Source: Alicyclobacillus shizuokensis NBRC 103103 (GTDB lineage Bacteria; Bacillota; Bacilli; Alicyclobacillales; Alicyclobacillaceae). From it: DNA of 64,000 nucleotides. Made by a program: the position numbers and the translations under genes. Where the stretch lies: NCBI RefSeq assembly GCF_001552255.1, contig NZ_BCQV01000004.1:1-64000 (forward strand), read 5' to 3'. Shown piece after piece: positions 32,906-41,682 of this stretch; the stretch's first letter is position 1, and every line of letters starts with the position of its first letter. The notes beneath the pieces are model-generated. The model was not told the origin of the DNA, made no database searches, and worked only from the letters and a program-made list of their open reading frames with translations.

Positions 32906-33334
32906 TCCCTGCGGCCTCCTCCATGCATGCGTGAACATGTGCGTCTCCAGATGTGCGTTTTTTGTGACGCGCTGACGGCGCATGCATGGAGAGGCCCCTC
33001 GTCGTCGTCACCAGGCCCCGCCAATTTTCGGCGAGTCGTGCGCAGGATGCGAAGGATGGGCGAGACTTGCGTTGTCATGCCGGGACGGGCGACGCGCACC
33101 ACTCCGACCGGACGGGAGTACGTCATCCGCGGGGCGGGCGAGCGGACACAACTCCACACCAGGCTCGCCAGTCCCACGAGAATCGGCAGCAGCGGGAGCA
33201 ACGAGAAAACCGACGTGTCCAACTCGCTCACCCCTTCGCATCGTGGTTTGCCATAAGCCTACTAGGACGCTCGACCCACGTCCAGCAGAGGAATTCTGCA
33301 GGCCGCGGCGGATGCGCTGGGAGTAGCGCCGCCT
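32906..33334. other. 429-bp gap without a convincing gene
   Basis: Between yidC and the MFS gene. On the minus strand a GTG-started frame (33231) begins with one hydrophobic segment (FSLLPLLPILVGLASLVW) but turns into low-quality sequence and runs 90 bp into yidC. It could be the remains of a small membrane protein. No terminator or promoter is clear. GC content falls sharply towards 33300, the start of the AT-richer island. Confidence 0.4.
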
Positions 33335-34543
33335 CTAGACCATGGATTGCACAGAAGAGACGGGCAGCTTCTTGTACACCTGAAAATAAACCCAGACTGC
33401 ATCCATCAGCAACAGTGCGCTTGTGATGAGAAACACGTACGGGATCCCCATATAGGCTGCGATTTGCCCGCCCAAGACGGAGCCTCCAAATACGCCCAAG
33501 TACCCGGCCGACATGCTGAAGCCAAACACCCTGCCTGTGACCGATCCCGGTGTGATTTTCTTCAGGAGGGTGTTGACAGAGGGACTCAGCCCTGCCGCTG
33601 CCAATCCAAACACAAAGCGAAGCACCATTAACTGCCAGGCGTCTTGCACGAAGGCGTGCGGAATAAATACGATCCCGGCCACGGCCAGCGCCACCCATAT
33701 GACTCTGTGGGCTCCGAATCGGTCAGAGATTTTTCCCAATATGGGAGCGGCGATGATATTGGCCAGTCCCGTCACGGAGAATGTGATCCCGGCCAACAGC
33801 GCCACATGACTGGCATTGTGGGACAACTCGCCGACATAAACGGTGATGATGGGCTGAACCGAATATAACGACAGGTTGATCACAAAAAAGGTCGCCAGCA
33901 TGATCAGTGTCAGGCTTTTTTCTGGGAGAATGCCCCATATCTCCTTGGTGCTGAGCGTCTTTTTGCCTGGACGGGTAAACGACTCCTTGACGAACAAGAC
34001 GGTCGTGATAAAGGCAATCAGCAGCAGTGCGCCGGTGATGAAAAACACATCCGGCATGCCGAGGTTGTCTTCAATAAAGCCGCCGATGGTGGGTCCAAGC
34101 AGAGACCCGGCGATATTGGCTGTGGAAAGCGTGCCCAGGGCCCATCCGGCGTGTTCATTGTCCGTTTGAGTCGCAATCAACGTGGTGCAGGCTGTGCCGT
34201 AGCCGGTGATGACGCCCTGCAGCAATCGAAGCCCTATGAGTTCATAGACATTCTGGGCAAAACCCATGCTGAAAATCACCACGGCCATACCCAGGCTGGC
34301 CCGCAGTAGCATCGGTTTTCGCCCATATTTATCGGCGGCCTTGCCCCAGATTGGTGAAAACACAGCTGAAACGATGTAAGTGATACCGAAGGCAATCCCG
34401 GAAAATTGGTCGATGAGAGCCTTATCGTGAACGCCGAGGTGCCGTATGTACAGTGGCAGCACCGGAGCAATCTGGCTCATCCCGATACTGGTGACGAACA
34501 TCCCAAACCAGCAAACGAATAAATTCCTTTTCCATATCGGCAT
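33335..34543 (-). CDS. MFS multidrug exporter, MdtG-like
   Basis: 402 residues. Twelve helices; WKRNLFVCWFGMFVTSIGMSQIAPVLPLYI at the start, GKAADKYGRKPMLL after TM2 and GWALGTLSTANIAGSLLGP in TM5 closely follow the MdtG/YceE-type drug exporters, with GKISDRFGAHRVI in the second half. It lies 113 bp downstream of the isochorismatase-like gene, and both are driven from the TetR-controlled promoter at 35300. It probably exports the inducing compound. Confidence 0.88.
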   Translation of the reverse strand: MPIWKRNLFVCWFGMFVTSIGMSQIAPVLPLYIRHLGVHDKALIDQFSGIAFGITYIVSAVFSPIWGKAADKYGRKPMLLRASLGMAVVIFSMGFAQNVYELIGLRLLQGVITGYGTACTTLIATQTDNEHAGWALGTLSTANIAGSLLGPTIGGFIEDNLGMPDVFFITGALLLIAFITTVLFVKESFTRPGKKTLSTKEIWGILPEKSLTLIMLATFFVINLSLYSVQPIITVYVGELSHNASHVALLAGITFSVTGLANIIAAPILGKISDRFGAHRVIWVALAVAGIVFIPHAFVQDAWQLMVLRFVFGLAAAGLSPSVNTLLKKITPGSVTGRVFGFSMSAGYLGVFGGSVLGGQIAAYMGIPYVFLITSALLLMDAVWVYFQVYKKLPVSSVQSMV

Positions 34544-34656
34544 GGATGAAGACCTGCCTTCTGCTCACCCTAGGGTTGGGTACAGCGACAAGCCTGACGG
34601 ACCATGCTGGTTCATGGCCCGTCGTTGTCGCCGCGCCGGTTGTAAGGGCTCGATAT

Positions 34657-35223
34657 TCAATCCAAGGTTTTGATCCAGTCGTCCACGGTCAGCACATCCG
34701 CTTGCCGAGGGAACACCTTCTCCATGAGAACACGGTGCACCTCAGTATCGGCGTCAAGACAAGCATCCGCCAGCACCGTTAGCGCGAAGTCTTTGTCCGC
34801 TGCTTCCCGCAAGGTTGACAGAACGACGCCGCTGGTGGCGATACCGCTGAGAATCAATGTGTCGATCTGGCGGGCCCGGAGCAAAACCTCAAGGTCGTTG
34901 CCAGCGAACGCACTGACACGAATCTTTGTCACCACCGGTTCGTCCGGCCGCGGTTGTACGGATTCGTGAATCTGGGTTGCCGCATCCGAGTAAGTCATTC
35001 CCGGGCGTTCGGAAATTGCGGAGAACGACTTGTTGCGGGGACTGACCTCGGGATAGCCCTCGCGAAACGCGACGCGCACGAAGATCACCGGAATGCCGTG
35101 TTGCCGCGCGGCCTCCACGGCTCGTTGGAATGGCAGCAGGACTTCCTTGTTCTCGGCAAAACGCGATACAATCCCGTTTTGCACATCCATGACCAGCAGG
35201 GCAGCGTTACGATTCGGCATCAT
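34657..35223 (-). CDS. Isochorismatase-like hydrolase lacking the catalytic Cys
   Basis: 188 residues from ATG 35223 (GAGGAG, 8-nt gap). The alpha/beta fold of cysteine hydrolases (nicotinamidase, N-carbamoylsarcosine amidase) is clear: ALLVMDVQNGIV with the catalytic Asp, VVTKIRVSAF with the catalytic Lys, and LILSGIATSGVVLSTLREAAD. In the last motif the nucleophile position (Thr-x-x-Cys-Val) is Thr-Ser-Gly-Val-Val, so the Cys is replaced by Val. The protein therefore either uses other chemistry, as isochorismatases that lack the Cys do, or binds without hydrolysis. It is controlled by the divergent TetR gene. Confidence 0.87.
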   Translation of the reverse strand: MMPNRNAALLVMDVQNGIVSRFAENKEVLLPFQRAVEAARQHGIPVIFVRVAFREGYPEVSPRNKSFSAISERPGMTYSDAATQIHESVQPRPDEPVVTKIRVSAFAGNDLEVLLRARQIDTLILSGIATSGVVLSTLREAADKDFALTVLADACLDADTEVHRVLMEKVFPRQADVLTVDDWIKTLD

Positions 35224-35258
35224 GTGGCACACTCCTCGTTTCTGTGTTACCATTAAGT

Positions 35259-35305
35259 GGAGAATTCTCCCCTTGATATTAACCGGAGACTTCTCCGCTA
35301 GTCAA
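35259..35305 (-). promoter_or_regulatory. Two TetR-type operators over a minus-strand promoter
   Basis: Minus-strand promoter TTGACT (35305-35300), 18 bp, TAATAT (35281-35276). Operator 1, CGGAGA-CT-TCTCCG (35284-35297), fills its spacer. Operator 2, GGAGAATTCTCC (35259-35270), covers the start region; the centres are 26 bp apart. They share GGAGA-N2-TCTCC. This is a textbook divergent layout for a TetR repressor controlling itself and the isochorismatase-like / MFS pair. Confidence 0.75.
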
Positions 35306-35344
35306 GGGCGCTTGGCAATCGGATTTTCAGGAAGTGATGATACT

Positions 35345-35962
35345 GTGCATGACGCGGAGACAATCCGCACCCGTTCTGAACGTCGTGATGCAGCCGAGAA
35401 TCGCCAGCGCATACTGAACGCGGCGCTCAGGCTGTTTGACCAATACGGGGTTGAACAAGTCAGCATGAATCAAATTGCCACAGAGGCCCAAATTGGCCCC
35501 GGAACGCTCTACCGCCGCTATCGAAACAAAAGCGAATTGTGCCTGGACCTCATCAAGGACAACATTTTTTTGCTGTTCGAGGACATTGAGGCGTTCTTGA
35601 ACGAGCATGGGACCGATTCGGCCGGCCAACGATTGAAGGGGATTCTCAGCTTGTTCATCCGTTTCCGCGAGACAAAAGCGCAGTTGTTGAAAGGGGTCGA
35701 GGACTCCGGGTCCAGCCATCGACCCAGGAACCGAGCGCGGAGCGCCTTCTATAACGATTTGCATCCTATCCTCGTCCGGCTGTTCGACGAGATGAGTGCC
35801 ACCGAGCAGACCCCAGCCGACAGTACCTTCCGCGCGGATATGCTGATGACAGCTTTGACCAGTGATTCTTATCTGTTCCAAAGAGAGGTGCGGGGCCTTT
35901 CGCCCGAGGAGATTTTGGAGCAGCTCTGTTTGACCTTTATTCCACCCCAATCTCAGGTCTGA
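35345..35962 (+). CDS. TetR-family transcriptional regulator
   Basis: 205 residues from GTG 35345 (AGGAAG upstream). The DNA-binding domain ENRQRILNAALRLFDQYGVEQVSMNQIATEAQIGPGTLYRRYRNKSELCLDLI is canonical. The C-terminal ligand domain is not recognisable beyond the family fold. It diverges from the isochorismatase-like and MFS genes, with the paired operators at 35259-35297 between them, so it probably represses both until a ligand binds. Confidence 0.9.
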   Translation: MHDAETIRTRSERRDAAENRQRILNAALRLFDQYGVEQVSMNQIATEAQIGPGTLYRRYRNKSELCLDLIKDNIFLLFEDIEAFLNEHGTDSAGQRLKGILSLFIRFRETKAQLLKGVEDSGSSHRPRNRARSAFYNDLHPILVRLFDEMSATEQTPADSTFRADMLMTALTSDSYLFQREVRGLSPEEILEQLCLTFIPPQSQV

Positions 35963-36042
35963 CGGCCAAACCTGCATTCAGGTGACCCATGGAGTAACCA
36001 AAAGAGAAACTCAATGGGCCTTACTTGTATGAAAATACAGAA

Positions 36043-36065
36043 AAAATGAAACCTACTTTCATTTT
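36043..36065 (+). promoter_or_regulatory. 9-5-9 inverted repeat upstream of the sugar operon
   Basis: AAAATGAAA-CCTAC-TTTCATTTT, a perfect inverted repeat 82 bp before the -35 of the operon promoter. It is a candidate operator for the operon's ROK regulator (46282), whose relatives bind AT-rich palindromes. Confidence 0.45.
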
Positions 36066-36146
36066 CCTGGGTCACATAGACTGCGTCTCTATTTCACGAG
36101 GCTATTATCTTATCAAAACCAAATATCAAAACCAAAAGATTATTTG

Positions 36147-36175
36147 TTGTAAAAGTAGAATAGCCGTGCTATATT
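36147..36175 (+). promoter_or_regulatory. Promoter of the sugar-utilisation operon
   Basis: TTGTAA (36147-36152), 17 bp, TATATT (36170-36175) with an upstream TGC (extended -10). Very AT-rich surroundings compared with the rest of the window. Confidence 0.6.
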
Positions 36176-36243
36176 TAAAGTCAAGTTATTTCATGTTGAG
36201 AAAAAACAAAAGCCATTCCTACTTGAGAGGAGTGCTGGCTTGT

Positions 36244-37557
36244 ATGAGACCCGTGAAGATCGTCATCATTGGCGCTTGCAGCGCCTCGTTCGGACTGGGG
36301 GCCTTGCAGGACGCAGTGCAGACTACAGACCTTCAGGGCAGTACGCTGGTTCTGGTGGACACGGATGAACCTCGTCTGCAAGTCATGTTGAAACTGGCAC
36401 ACCGGATGAACGAGGAAGCCGGCACGGGTCTCATCATCCAATCTACGACAAATCGCCGGGAGGCCTTGCCGGAGGCGGATTTTGTCATCACATCCGTGGC
36501 CGTACGACGAGATGAGCTGTGGCGGAAAGATTGGGAAATTCCAAAAGCCAACGGACTTCGCCAGGTGCTTGGGGAAAACGGCGGGCCTGGCGGACTCTCG
36601 CACGCCTTGCGAAATATTCCTATTATCCTGGATATTTGTCGTGACATGGAAGAACTTTGCCCCGATGCTTATTTGATTAACTTCACCAATCCCGAAAGCC
36701 GAATCATCATGGCGGTTCATCGATATACCAACATCAAGGCCGTAGGACTGTGCCACGGTGTATTCATGGGCCGAGAACGTGTCGCCAACATTCTTGGCCG
36801 CCATCCGACGGAGATTGACGTTAAGGCTGCTGGCGTGAATCACCTGCTTTGGCTGATGGATATACGCGATGCAAAGTCCGGTGAGGACCTGTATCCCGAA
36901 CTTCGGCGTCGGGAACGGGAATTGCCAGAGAACGACGTGGGACCTTGGGGGGTGGATCTTCTCAGTCGGAAATTGTTCCGTCACTTTGGCTACTGGCCAT
37001 CGCCCACCGACGATCATGTGGGAGAGTACCTGCCTTATGCATGGGAGTTGGTGGGGATGGAGGGATACAACTTTGACCAAGCCGAAGCCTATCGTAAACA
37101 GCGGCAATTGGAGATTGAGGCCTGGGCCGACGGCAGAAAGCCGCTCGGAGAATTGCTGACAAAACCGTCGGGTGAAATTGCTTTTGATATCATTCGGGCG
37201 ATTGCAGGGAATCGAAATGAGTACGTGTTGGCCGTCAATATCGCGAACAACGGATGCATAACCAACCTTCCTGCCGACGCAATTGTCGAGGTTCCTGCAT
37301 TGGTCAGTGGTTTCGGCATTCAAGGTTTGACGATGGGAGCGCTGCCTGACGGCATCGCCGCCCTGTGCAACACGCAGGTCAATGTGCAGCGTTTGGTGGT
37401 TAAGGCGGCGGTTGAGGGGGACCGACGTGCCGCCCTGCAGGCACTGCTGGTAGATCCCGTTGTTGACAGTTTAAGGGCTGCAGAAGTTACGCTCGACCAG
37501 TTGCTGGCGGTCCATCGCGAGTATCTTCCTCAATTTCAGCAGTCGATGGCTCCGTGA
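36244..37557 (+). CDS. GH4 glycosidase, CHGV-motif type (alpha-glycosidase class)
   Basis: 437 residues from ATG 36244 (GAGAGGAG upstream). GH4 enzymes cleave by NAD+- and Mn2+-dependent oxidation, elimination and reduction. Seen: the NAD-binding start [24 protein letters not shown], the metal-site Cys-His of LCHGVFMG, and VNHLLWLMD. From recall, the four residues at the metal Cys sort GH4 members: CHSV/CHGx types act on unphosphorylated alpha-glycosides, CNxP on 6-phospho-beta-glucosides. This protein has CHGV, unlike its operon mate at 42930 (CNLP). First gene of a twelve-gene operon. Confidence 0.85.
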   Translation: MRPVKIVIIGACSASFGLGALQDAVQTTDLQGSTLVLVDTDEPRLQVMLKLAHRMNEEAGTGLIIQSTTNRREALPEADFVITSVAVRRDELWRKDWEIPKANGLRQVLGENGGPGGLSHALRNIPIILDICRDMEELCPDAYLINFTNPESRIIMAVHRYTNIKAVGLCHGVFMGRERVANILGRHPTEIDVKAAGVNHLLWLMDIRDAKSGEDLYPELRRRERELPENDVGPWGVDLLSRKLFRHFGYWPSPTDDHVGEYLPYAWELVGMEGYNFDQAEAYRKQRQLEIEAWADGRKPLGELLTKPSGEIAFDIIRAIAGNRNEYVLAVNIANNGCITNLPADAIVEVPALVSGFGIQGLTMGALPDGIAALCNTQVNVQRLVVKAAVEGDRRAALQALLVDPVVDSLRAAEVTLDQLLAVHREYLPQFQQSMAP

Positions 37558-37612
37558 TGCAGGCACTTCAGGTTTGAACGCATTTTTCATTGTCGACCGG
37601 AGGTGGATACAG

Positions 37613-38326
37613 ATGAACATCAAGGTGGTCGGCCAGCAAGAGTTTGCAACCACCGCAGCGGACGTCATAGCGGATCACATATTGACGGGTCGAACCTCTC
37701 AGATTTGCTTTGCGACCGGGAAAACCCCTGTGGAGACATACAAGGAGCTTGTCCGACGGAGCCAGACTGGTGAACTCAATGCGGACAAGCTCAAGGCCTT
37801 TACTTTGGATGAATACGTGGGATTGCCGCTGCGTCATCCAAGGACGTGCTTCTATACCCTAAGCACTCAGTTATACGACGGATTGGGTTTGAGTCCGTCC
37901 CAAAGGTTCACATTTGATATGAAAACCTCACCCGAAGACGCAGCCAACCAATACGAACAAACAATCAGAGACGAAGGTGGTCTTGACCTGTGTGTCCTGG
38001 GCATTGGCACCAACGGTCATGTTGGCTTTAACGAGCCGGGAACGCCTCGTGATTCGCGCGCGCATGTCGCTCAGCTTGCCGAGGCGACGATGGAGCGCGC
38101 TCGGCTCTCGGGGTGGCTGGATGTTCCAAGTCGAGGATTGACCTTGGGCATTGCTTCCCTGTTCGATGCCAAATCTGTGCTCCTGATGGCGAACGGGCGG
38201 CACAAGGCCGACATCGTGCATCGCATAGTTCACGGGGACATCAGCGAGAACATTCCGGCCAGTTGGTTTCGCCAACACCCAAACTGTCTCCTCCTGCTGG
38301 ATGAAGAGGCTGCAAGCCGCCTGTAG
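37613..38326 (+). CDS. nagB: Glucosamine-6-phosphate deaminase
   Basis: 237 residues from ATG 37613 (GGAGGTGG upstream). It converts GlcN-6-P to fructose-6-P and ammonia. Conserved stretches: ICFATGKTPVETYKEL, LKAFTLDEYVGL (catalytic Asp), DLCVLGIGTNGHVGFNEPG (active-site Asp and His region) and LTLGIASLFDAK, in place of the usual LTxGxxTxxxA. No NagA deacetylase is present in the operon, which suggests that the incoming sugar is not N-acetylated or that NagA is elsewhere. Confidence 0.93.
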   Translation: MNIKVVGQQEFATTAADVIADHILTGRTSQICFATGKTPVETYKELVRRSQTGELNADKLKAFTLDEYVGLPLRHPRTCFYTLSTQLYDGLGLSPSQRFTFDMKTSPEDAANQYEQTIRDEGGLDLCVLGIGTNGHVGFNEPGTPRDSRAHVAQLAEATMERARLSGWLDVPSRGLTLGIASLFDAKSVLLMANGRHKADIVHRIVHGDISENIPASWFRQHPNCLLLLDEEAASRL

Positions 38327-38392
38327 TCGGCGGTGTGAGGAGACAGGGGTGCGCATATAAAAACTTGTCCATATTAAGGGGGTAGAAGAACT

Positions 38393-39754
38393 ATGAAGAG
38401 ACATTCAGTGGTGGCAGCCGGTATTGTTGGCCTTTTTCTCGTCAGTGGTTGCGGAGGTGCTCCGCCGACTACCAGCGGCGGGGGCAACTCGGACTCGAAC
38501 GGTCAAAACGCCGAAGGTTCATCCAATGGCCTGAGCTGGTCAGGTACCAGCGATCCGTCCCTGAAGGGTCAAACCATCACCGTGCTGTGGACCGATACCA
38601 ATGGCATTCGGGGCAAGCTACTGAAGCAGTTCACGAAGGATACTGGTATTAAGGTAAAGGAAATCGGTGTCGACTACAATTCGGTCTACAACAAAGTGAC
38701 CACAGCAGCCATGGCTCGTTCTTCTGATATCGACGTGGTCGAAATGGACACGATTTGGGCCGGGCAATATTACAAGGGCAATATTGCCGTGGATTTGACC
38801 CATGTGATTCCAAAGGATGTCCAGGACAAATTTACTCCCTCCTCGCTCAGTGCTGCCTCTTATGACGGACATTTGATGGGTATTCCCTGGTTCTCAAGTT
38901 CCAAGCACTTGTTTTGGAACAAGGAGCTGTTTAAGGAAGCGGGACTCGACCCCAATCGTCCGCCAAAAACATATGATGAATTCCTGAAGGATTCTAAAAT
39001 AATTCAGAGTAAGCTCGGCGGGAAAGGCATCTATGCTTCCGGCTGGTCCTGGAAGCAGGCTGAAAGCTTGACATGCGACTACGTGGGCTTCCTCGGAGCC
39101 TACGGTGGAGCATTCTTCGACAAAAACAACAAGCCGATTTTCGACACAGGCGGCGGCCTGCAAGGATTAAAAGAAATGGTCACCCTGATGAAAAGCGGGA
39201 CGGTGGACCCGGCCAGTCTGCAATGGGATGAACAAGACGTCGCCAACGCATTCATGGCCGGGAAAATAGCGATGATGAGCAACTGGGAGGAAGGGGATAA
39301 TCTGAACGATCCGAAGCAGTCAAAAATCGCCGGGAAGTGGGCTGTAGGATTGCTTCCTGGGGAGGGACAGGTGACCTCCGCGGCATGCACGGGCTCCGAG
39401 GGTCTGGCGATCATGAAAACGAGCAAGCACAAAGAAGCTGCGCTCGCCTTCTTGAAATGGATTGCAGGCGACGAATATCAAACGATGGAATACAAACAGG
39501 AGGGCCAGTATCCGTCTGTTCAAGCCTTGTATACGAAGCTCAGTTCGTCAGACAAATCGGGTCTTCTGTTGAAGTTTGACGAACAGTTCAAATATGGGGT
39601 GAACCGGCCGAACGCTCCGGGCTACGTGCAATGGTCGGATATTATTAGCGCCCGCTTGCATGACGCGCTGCTCGGACAGGGTACTCCGGAATACAACCTG
39701 AAGGTGGCAGCAAACGAGGTCCAAAGCCAAGAGGCGCTTTCCAGTTCGCAATGA
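38393..39754 (+). CDS. ABC sugar-binding lipoprotein
   Basis: 453 residues. Lipobox LVSGC at residues 16-20 follows a short hydrophobic signal, then a Gly/Ser/Asn linker and a family 1 extracellular solute-binding fold (ITVLWTDTNGIRGKLLKQFTKDTGIKV, YNKVTTAAMARSSDIDVVEMDTIW, FMAGKIAMMSNWE). It captures a sugar or oligosaccharide outside the membrane for the two permeases that follow. Confidence 0.92.
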   Translation: MKRHSVVAAGIVGLFLVSGCGGAPPTTSGGGNSDSNGQNAEGSSNGLSWSGTSDPSLKGQTITVLWTDTNGIRGKLLKQFTKDTGIKVKEIGVDYNSVYNKVTTAAMARSSDIDVVEMDTIWAGQYYKGNIAVDLTHVIPKDVQDKFTPSSLSAASYDGHLMGIPWFSSSKHLFWNKELFKEAGLDPNRPPKTYDEFLKDSKIIQSKLGGKGIYASGWSWKQAESLTCDYVGFLGAYGGAFFDKNNKPIFDTGGGLQGLKEMVTLMKSGTVDPASLQWDEQDVANAFMAGKIAMMSNWEEGDNLNDPKQSKIAGKWAVGLLPGEGQVTSAACTGSEGLAIMKTSKHKEAALAFLKWIAGDEYQTMEYKQEGQYPSVQALYTKLSSSDKSGLLLKFDEQFKYGVNRPNAPGYVQWSDIISARLHDALLGQGTPEYNLKVAANEVQSQEALSSSQ

Positions 39755-39827
39755 CTAGGAAGAGCGCTCCTGTCGGGCGGTACATTTGTGCCGCCCACAT
39801 TCCCGAAACCTGGGGGCTGTAAATACC

Positions 39828-40724
39828 ATGAAAAAATTCTATATAACACAGCGCCACAAGGATGTCGGATTTGCCCTCCTCCTCATTCTGCCGACCGTGT
39901 TGGTGCTCTTGCGTATCTTTGTATATCCTATCTACCAATCTGCAGTTTGGAGCTTTTTTCATTATAATCTGATGGACGGTTCACCCGTTCAGTTTATTGG
40001 ATGGCAAAACTATAAAGATGTGTTGACGAGTGTAGCCTTTTGGCTTGCTACACAAAGAACTGTCTATTTTACGGTCTTGACCGTACTGTTTGAATTAGTG
40101 CTTGGGTTTTTCAGTGCCTTGTTGCTCAATCAGCATTTTCGCGGGCGAACGTTCTTTCGTGCCATCATTATTATTCCATGGGCTCTGCTTACCCTGGTGA
40201 ATGGTCTGCTGTGGGACTGGATCTATCAGCCTGGTTTTGGGCTCTTCACCGTTCTGCTGCATGGCCTTCATATTTTGTCTCCCCAACAGAATCCTGTATG
40301 GTTGGCAAATTCGTCCAGCATCATGAACTTCGTCTCGGTGGCTGATATATGGAAGATGACACCGTTTATGACTTTGATCTTGCTGGCTGGAATGCAGGCA
40401 ATTCCGGAAGAACTGTATGAAGCGGTAGCTATCGATGGGGCTGGTTTTTGGAACAAACTGATTCATGTTACCATTCCGCAGCTTATGCCGTCGATCCTCG
40501 TGGCCATTGTTTTGCGCATCATGGGGGCCTTCCGCGTTTACGATATTTTGACTGTATTTACAGGAGATCCGCAGACCTCCATCACCTATCTTACATTTAA
40601 CTACGCTTTTCGATATTTCTATCTTGGCAAGGCATCAGCCATGGCCTGGATTAGCACCATTTTCATCTTAATCTTGATTGTGATTTATATCCGGGTTCTG
40701 AAGAAAAACCTTGACCAAGCGTAA
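39828..40724 (+). CDS. ABC sugar permease, MalF/UgpA type
   Basis: 298 residues from ATG 39828; the ribosome site is poor (GGGGGCTGT), so coupling or low expression is possible. Six helices; the EAA loop is EELYEAVAIDGAGFWNKLIHVTIPQL, which contacts the ATPase. It pairs with the permease at 40742. No ATPase gene is in the operon, so a shared MsmX-like ATPase is likely to energise it. Confidence 0.92.
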   Translation: MKKFYITQRHKDVGFALLLILPTVLVLLRIFVYPIYQSAVWSFFHYNLMDGSPVQFIGWQNYKDVLTSVAFWLATQRTVYFTVLTVLFELVLGFFSALLLNQHFRGRTFFRAIIIIPWALLTLVNGLLWDWIYQPGFGLFTVLLHGLHILSPQQNPVWLANSSSIMNFVSVADIWKMTPFMTLILLAGMQAIPEELYEAVAIDGAGFWNKLIHVTIPQLMPSILVAIVLRIMGAFRVYDILTVFTGDPQTSITYLTFNYAFRYFYLGKASAMAWISTIFILILIVIYIRVLKKNLDQA

Positions 40725-40741
40725 GTTCAGGGGGGGTCCAA

Positions 40742-41659
40742 ATGGCCGTGTCGGCGGTTCGCAAGAGATTGTTTGAACCCAGACCCAGTGAATTGGTTCC
40801 GAAGTTCTGGTTGTGGTTGGGTCTGATGCTGCTTCTGATTTTTACCCTCGCCCCGTTTGTCTATCTGTTCACGTCATCCATATCGATCACGCCCGACTTG
40901 TTGAGCGGAAAACTGCTCCCTCACCATCCAACGTTGAGTAACTATGTCAATCTGCTGACGGGACAGGGATCTGCCAATTACATTGCTGCCATGCGGAACA
41001 GTGTGGAAGTCGCCGCGTGCACGACCGTTCTCTCAATGATCTTTGGCATCCTGGCGGCATACGCGTTTGCGCGAGTCCGTTTTCCGTTTCGCATGTCGAT
41101 GTTGTTTGGCATTCTCGCCATGCAGATCTTACCTTCCATCAGTATTCTGGTTCCGCTGTACATCATGATGAGGAACGGGGTGTCCATCACTATTCCGTTT
41201 ACCCATATCACATGGCAGACTGGTTCATTACTGGATTCTGTCTGGTCCTTGGTCATTGCCTATACGACATTTTCGCTGCCATTTGTCATCTGGCTCTTGG
41301 CGGGCTACTTCCAAACAATCTCAAAAGACTTGGAGGAGGCTGCGTTTGTAGACGGATGTGGCCGATGGAGGGCGATGTTTCGCGTCATCTTGCCGTTATC
41401 TGTACCAGGGATTGCGGCAACGGCTATCTTTACACTGCTCAACGCCTGGGATGAATATGTGATTGCCAATGCGTTTACCCAGACATACGCTTCGAAGACT
41501 CTGCCAATAGCGATTGCTGAATTCGTAGGCAAGCATGGAATGGACTGGGGGCTGATGACTGCGGGTGGCTTCGTTGGGTCCTTACCGCCCGTCATCATTG
41601 CCATGTTTCTTTACCGATATATCGTCAATGGCCTCACCGCTGGCGGGATAAAAGGGTAA
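40742..41659 (+). CDS. ABC sugar permease, MalG/UgpE type
   Basis: 305 residues from ATG 40742 (GGGGGG upstream). Six helices; EAA loop KDLEEAAFVDGCGRWRAMFRVILPLSVPG and the characteristic C-terminal LTAGGIKG of MalG-like permeases. It is the second membrane half of the importer. Confidence 0.93.
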   Translation: MAVSAVRKRLFEPRPSELVPKFWLWLGLMLLLIFTLAPFVYLFTSSISITPDLLSGKLLPHHPTLSNYVNLLTGQGSANYIAAMRNSVEVAACTTVLSMIFGILAAYAFARVRFPFRMSMLFGILAMQILPSISILVPLYIMMRNGVSITIPFTHITWQTGSLLDSVWSLVIAYTTFSLPFVIWLLAGYFQTISKDLEEAAFVDGCGRWRAMFRVILPLSVPGIAATAIFTLLNAWDEYVIANAFTQTYASKTLPIAIAEFVGKHGMDWGLMTAGGFVGSLPPVIIAMFLYRYIVNGLTAGGIKG

Positions 41660-41682
41660 TTCGGAAAGGAGGAAAACCGGAT

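Noticed and set aside
32815-33231. 138-codon minus-strand frame upstream of yidC with one hydrophobic segment
   Set aside because: Only the first 25 residues look protein-like. It overlaps yidC by 90 bp and its ribosome site is poorly spaced; described as a gap instead.
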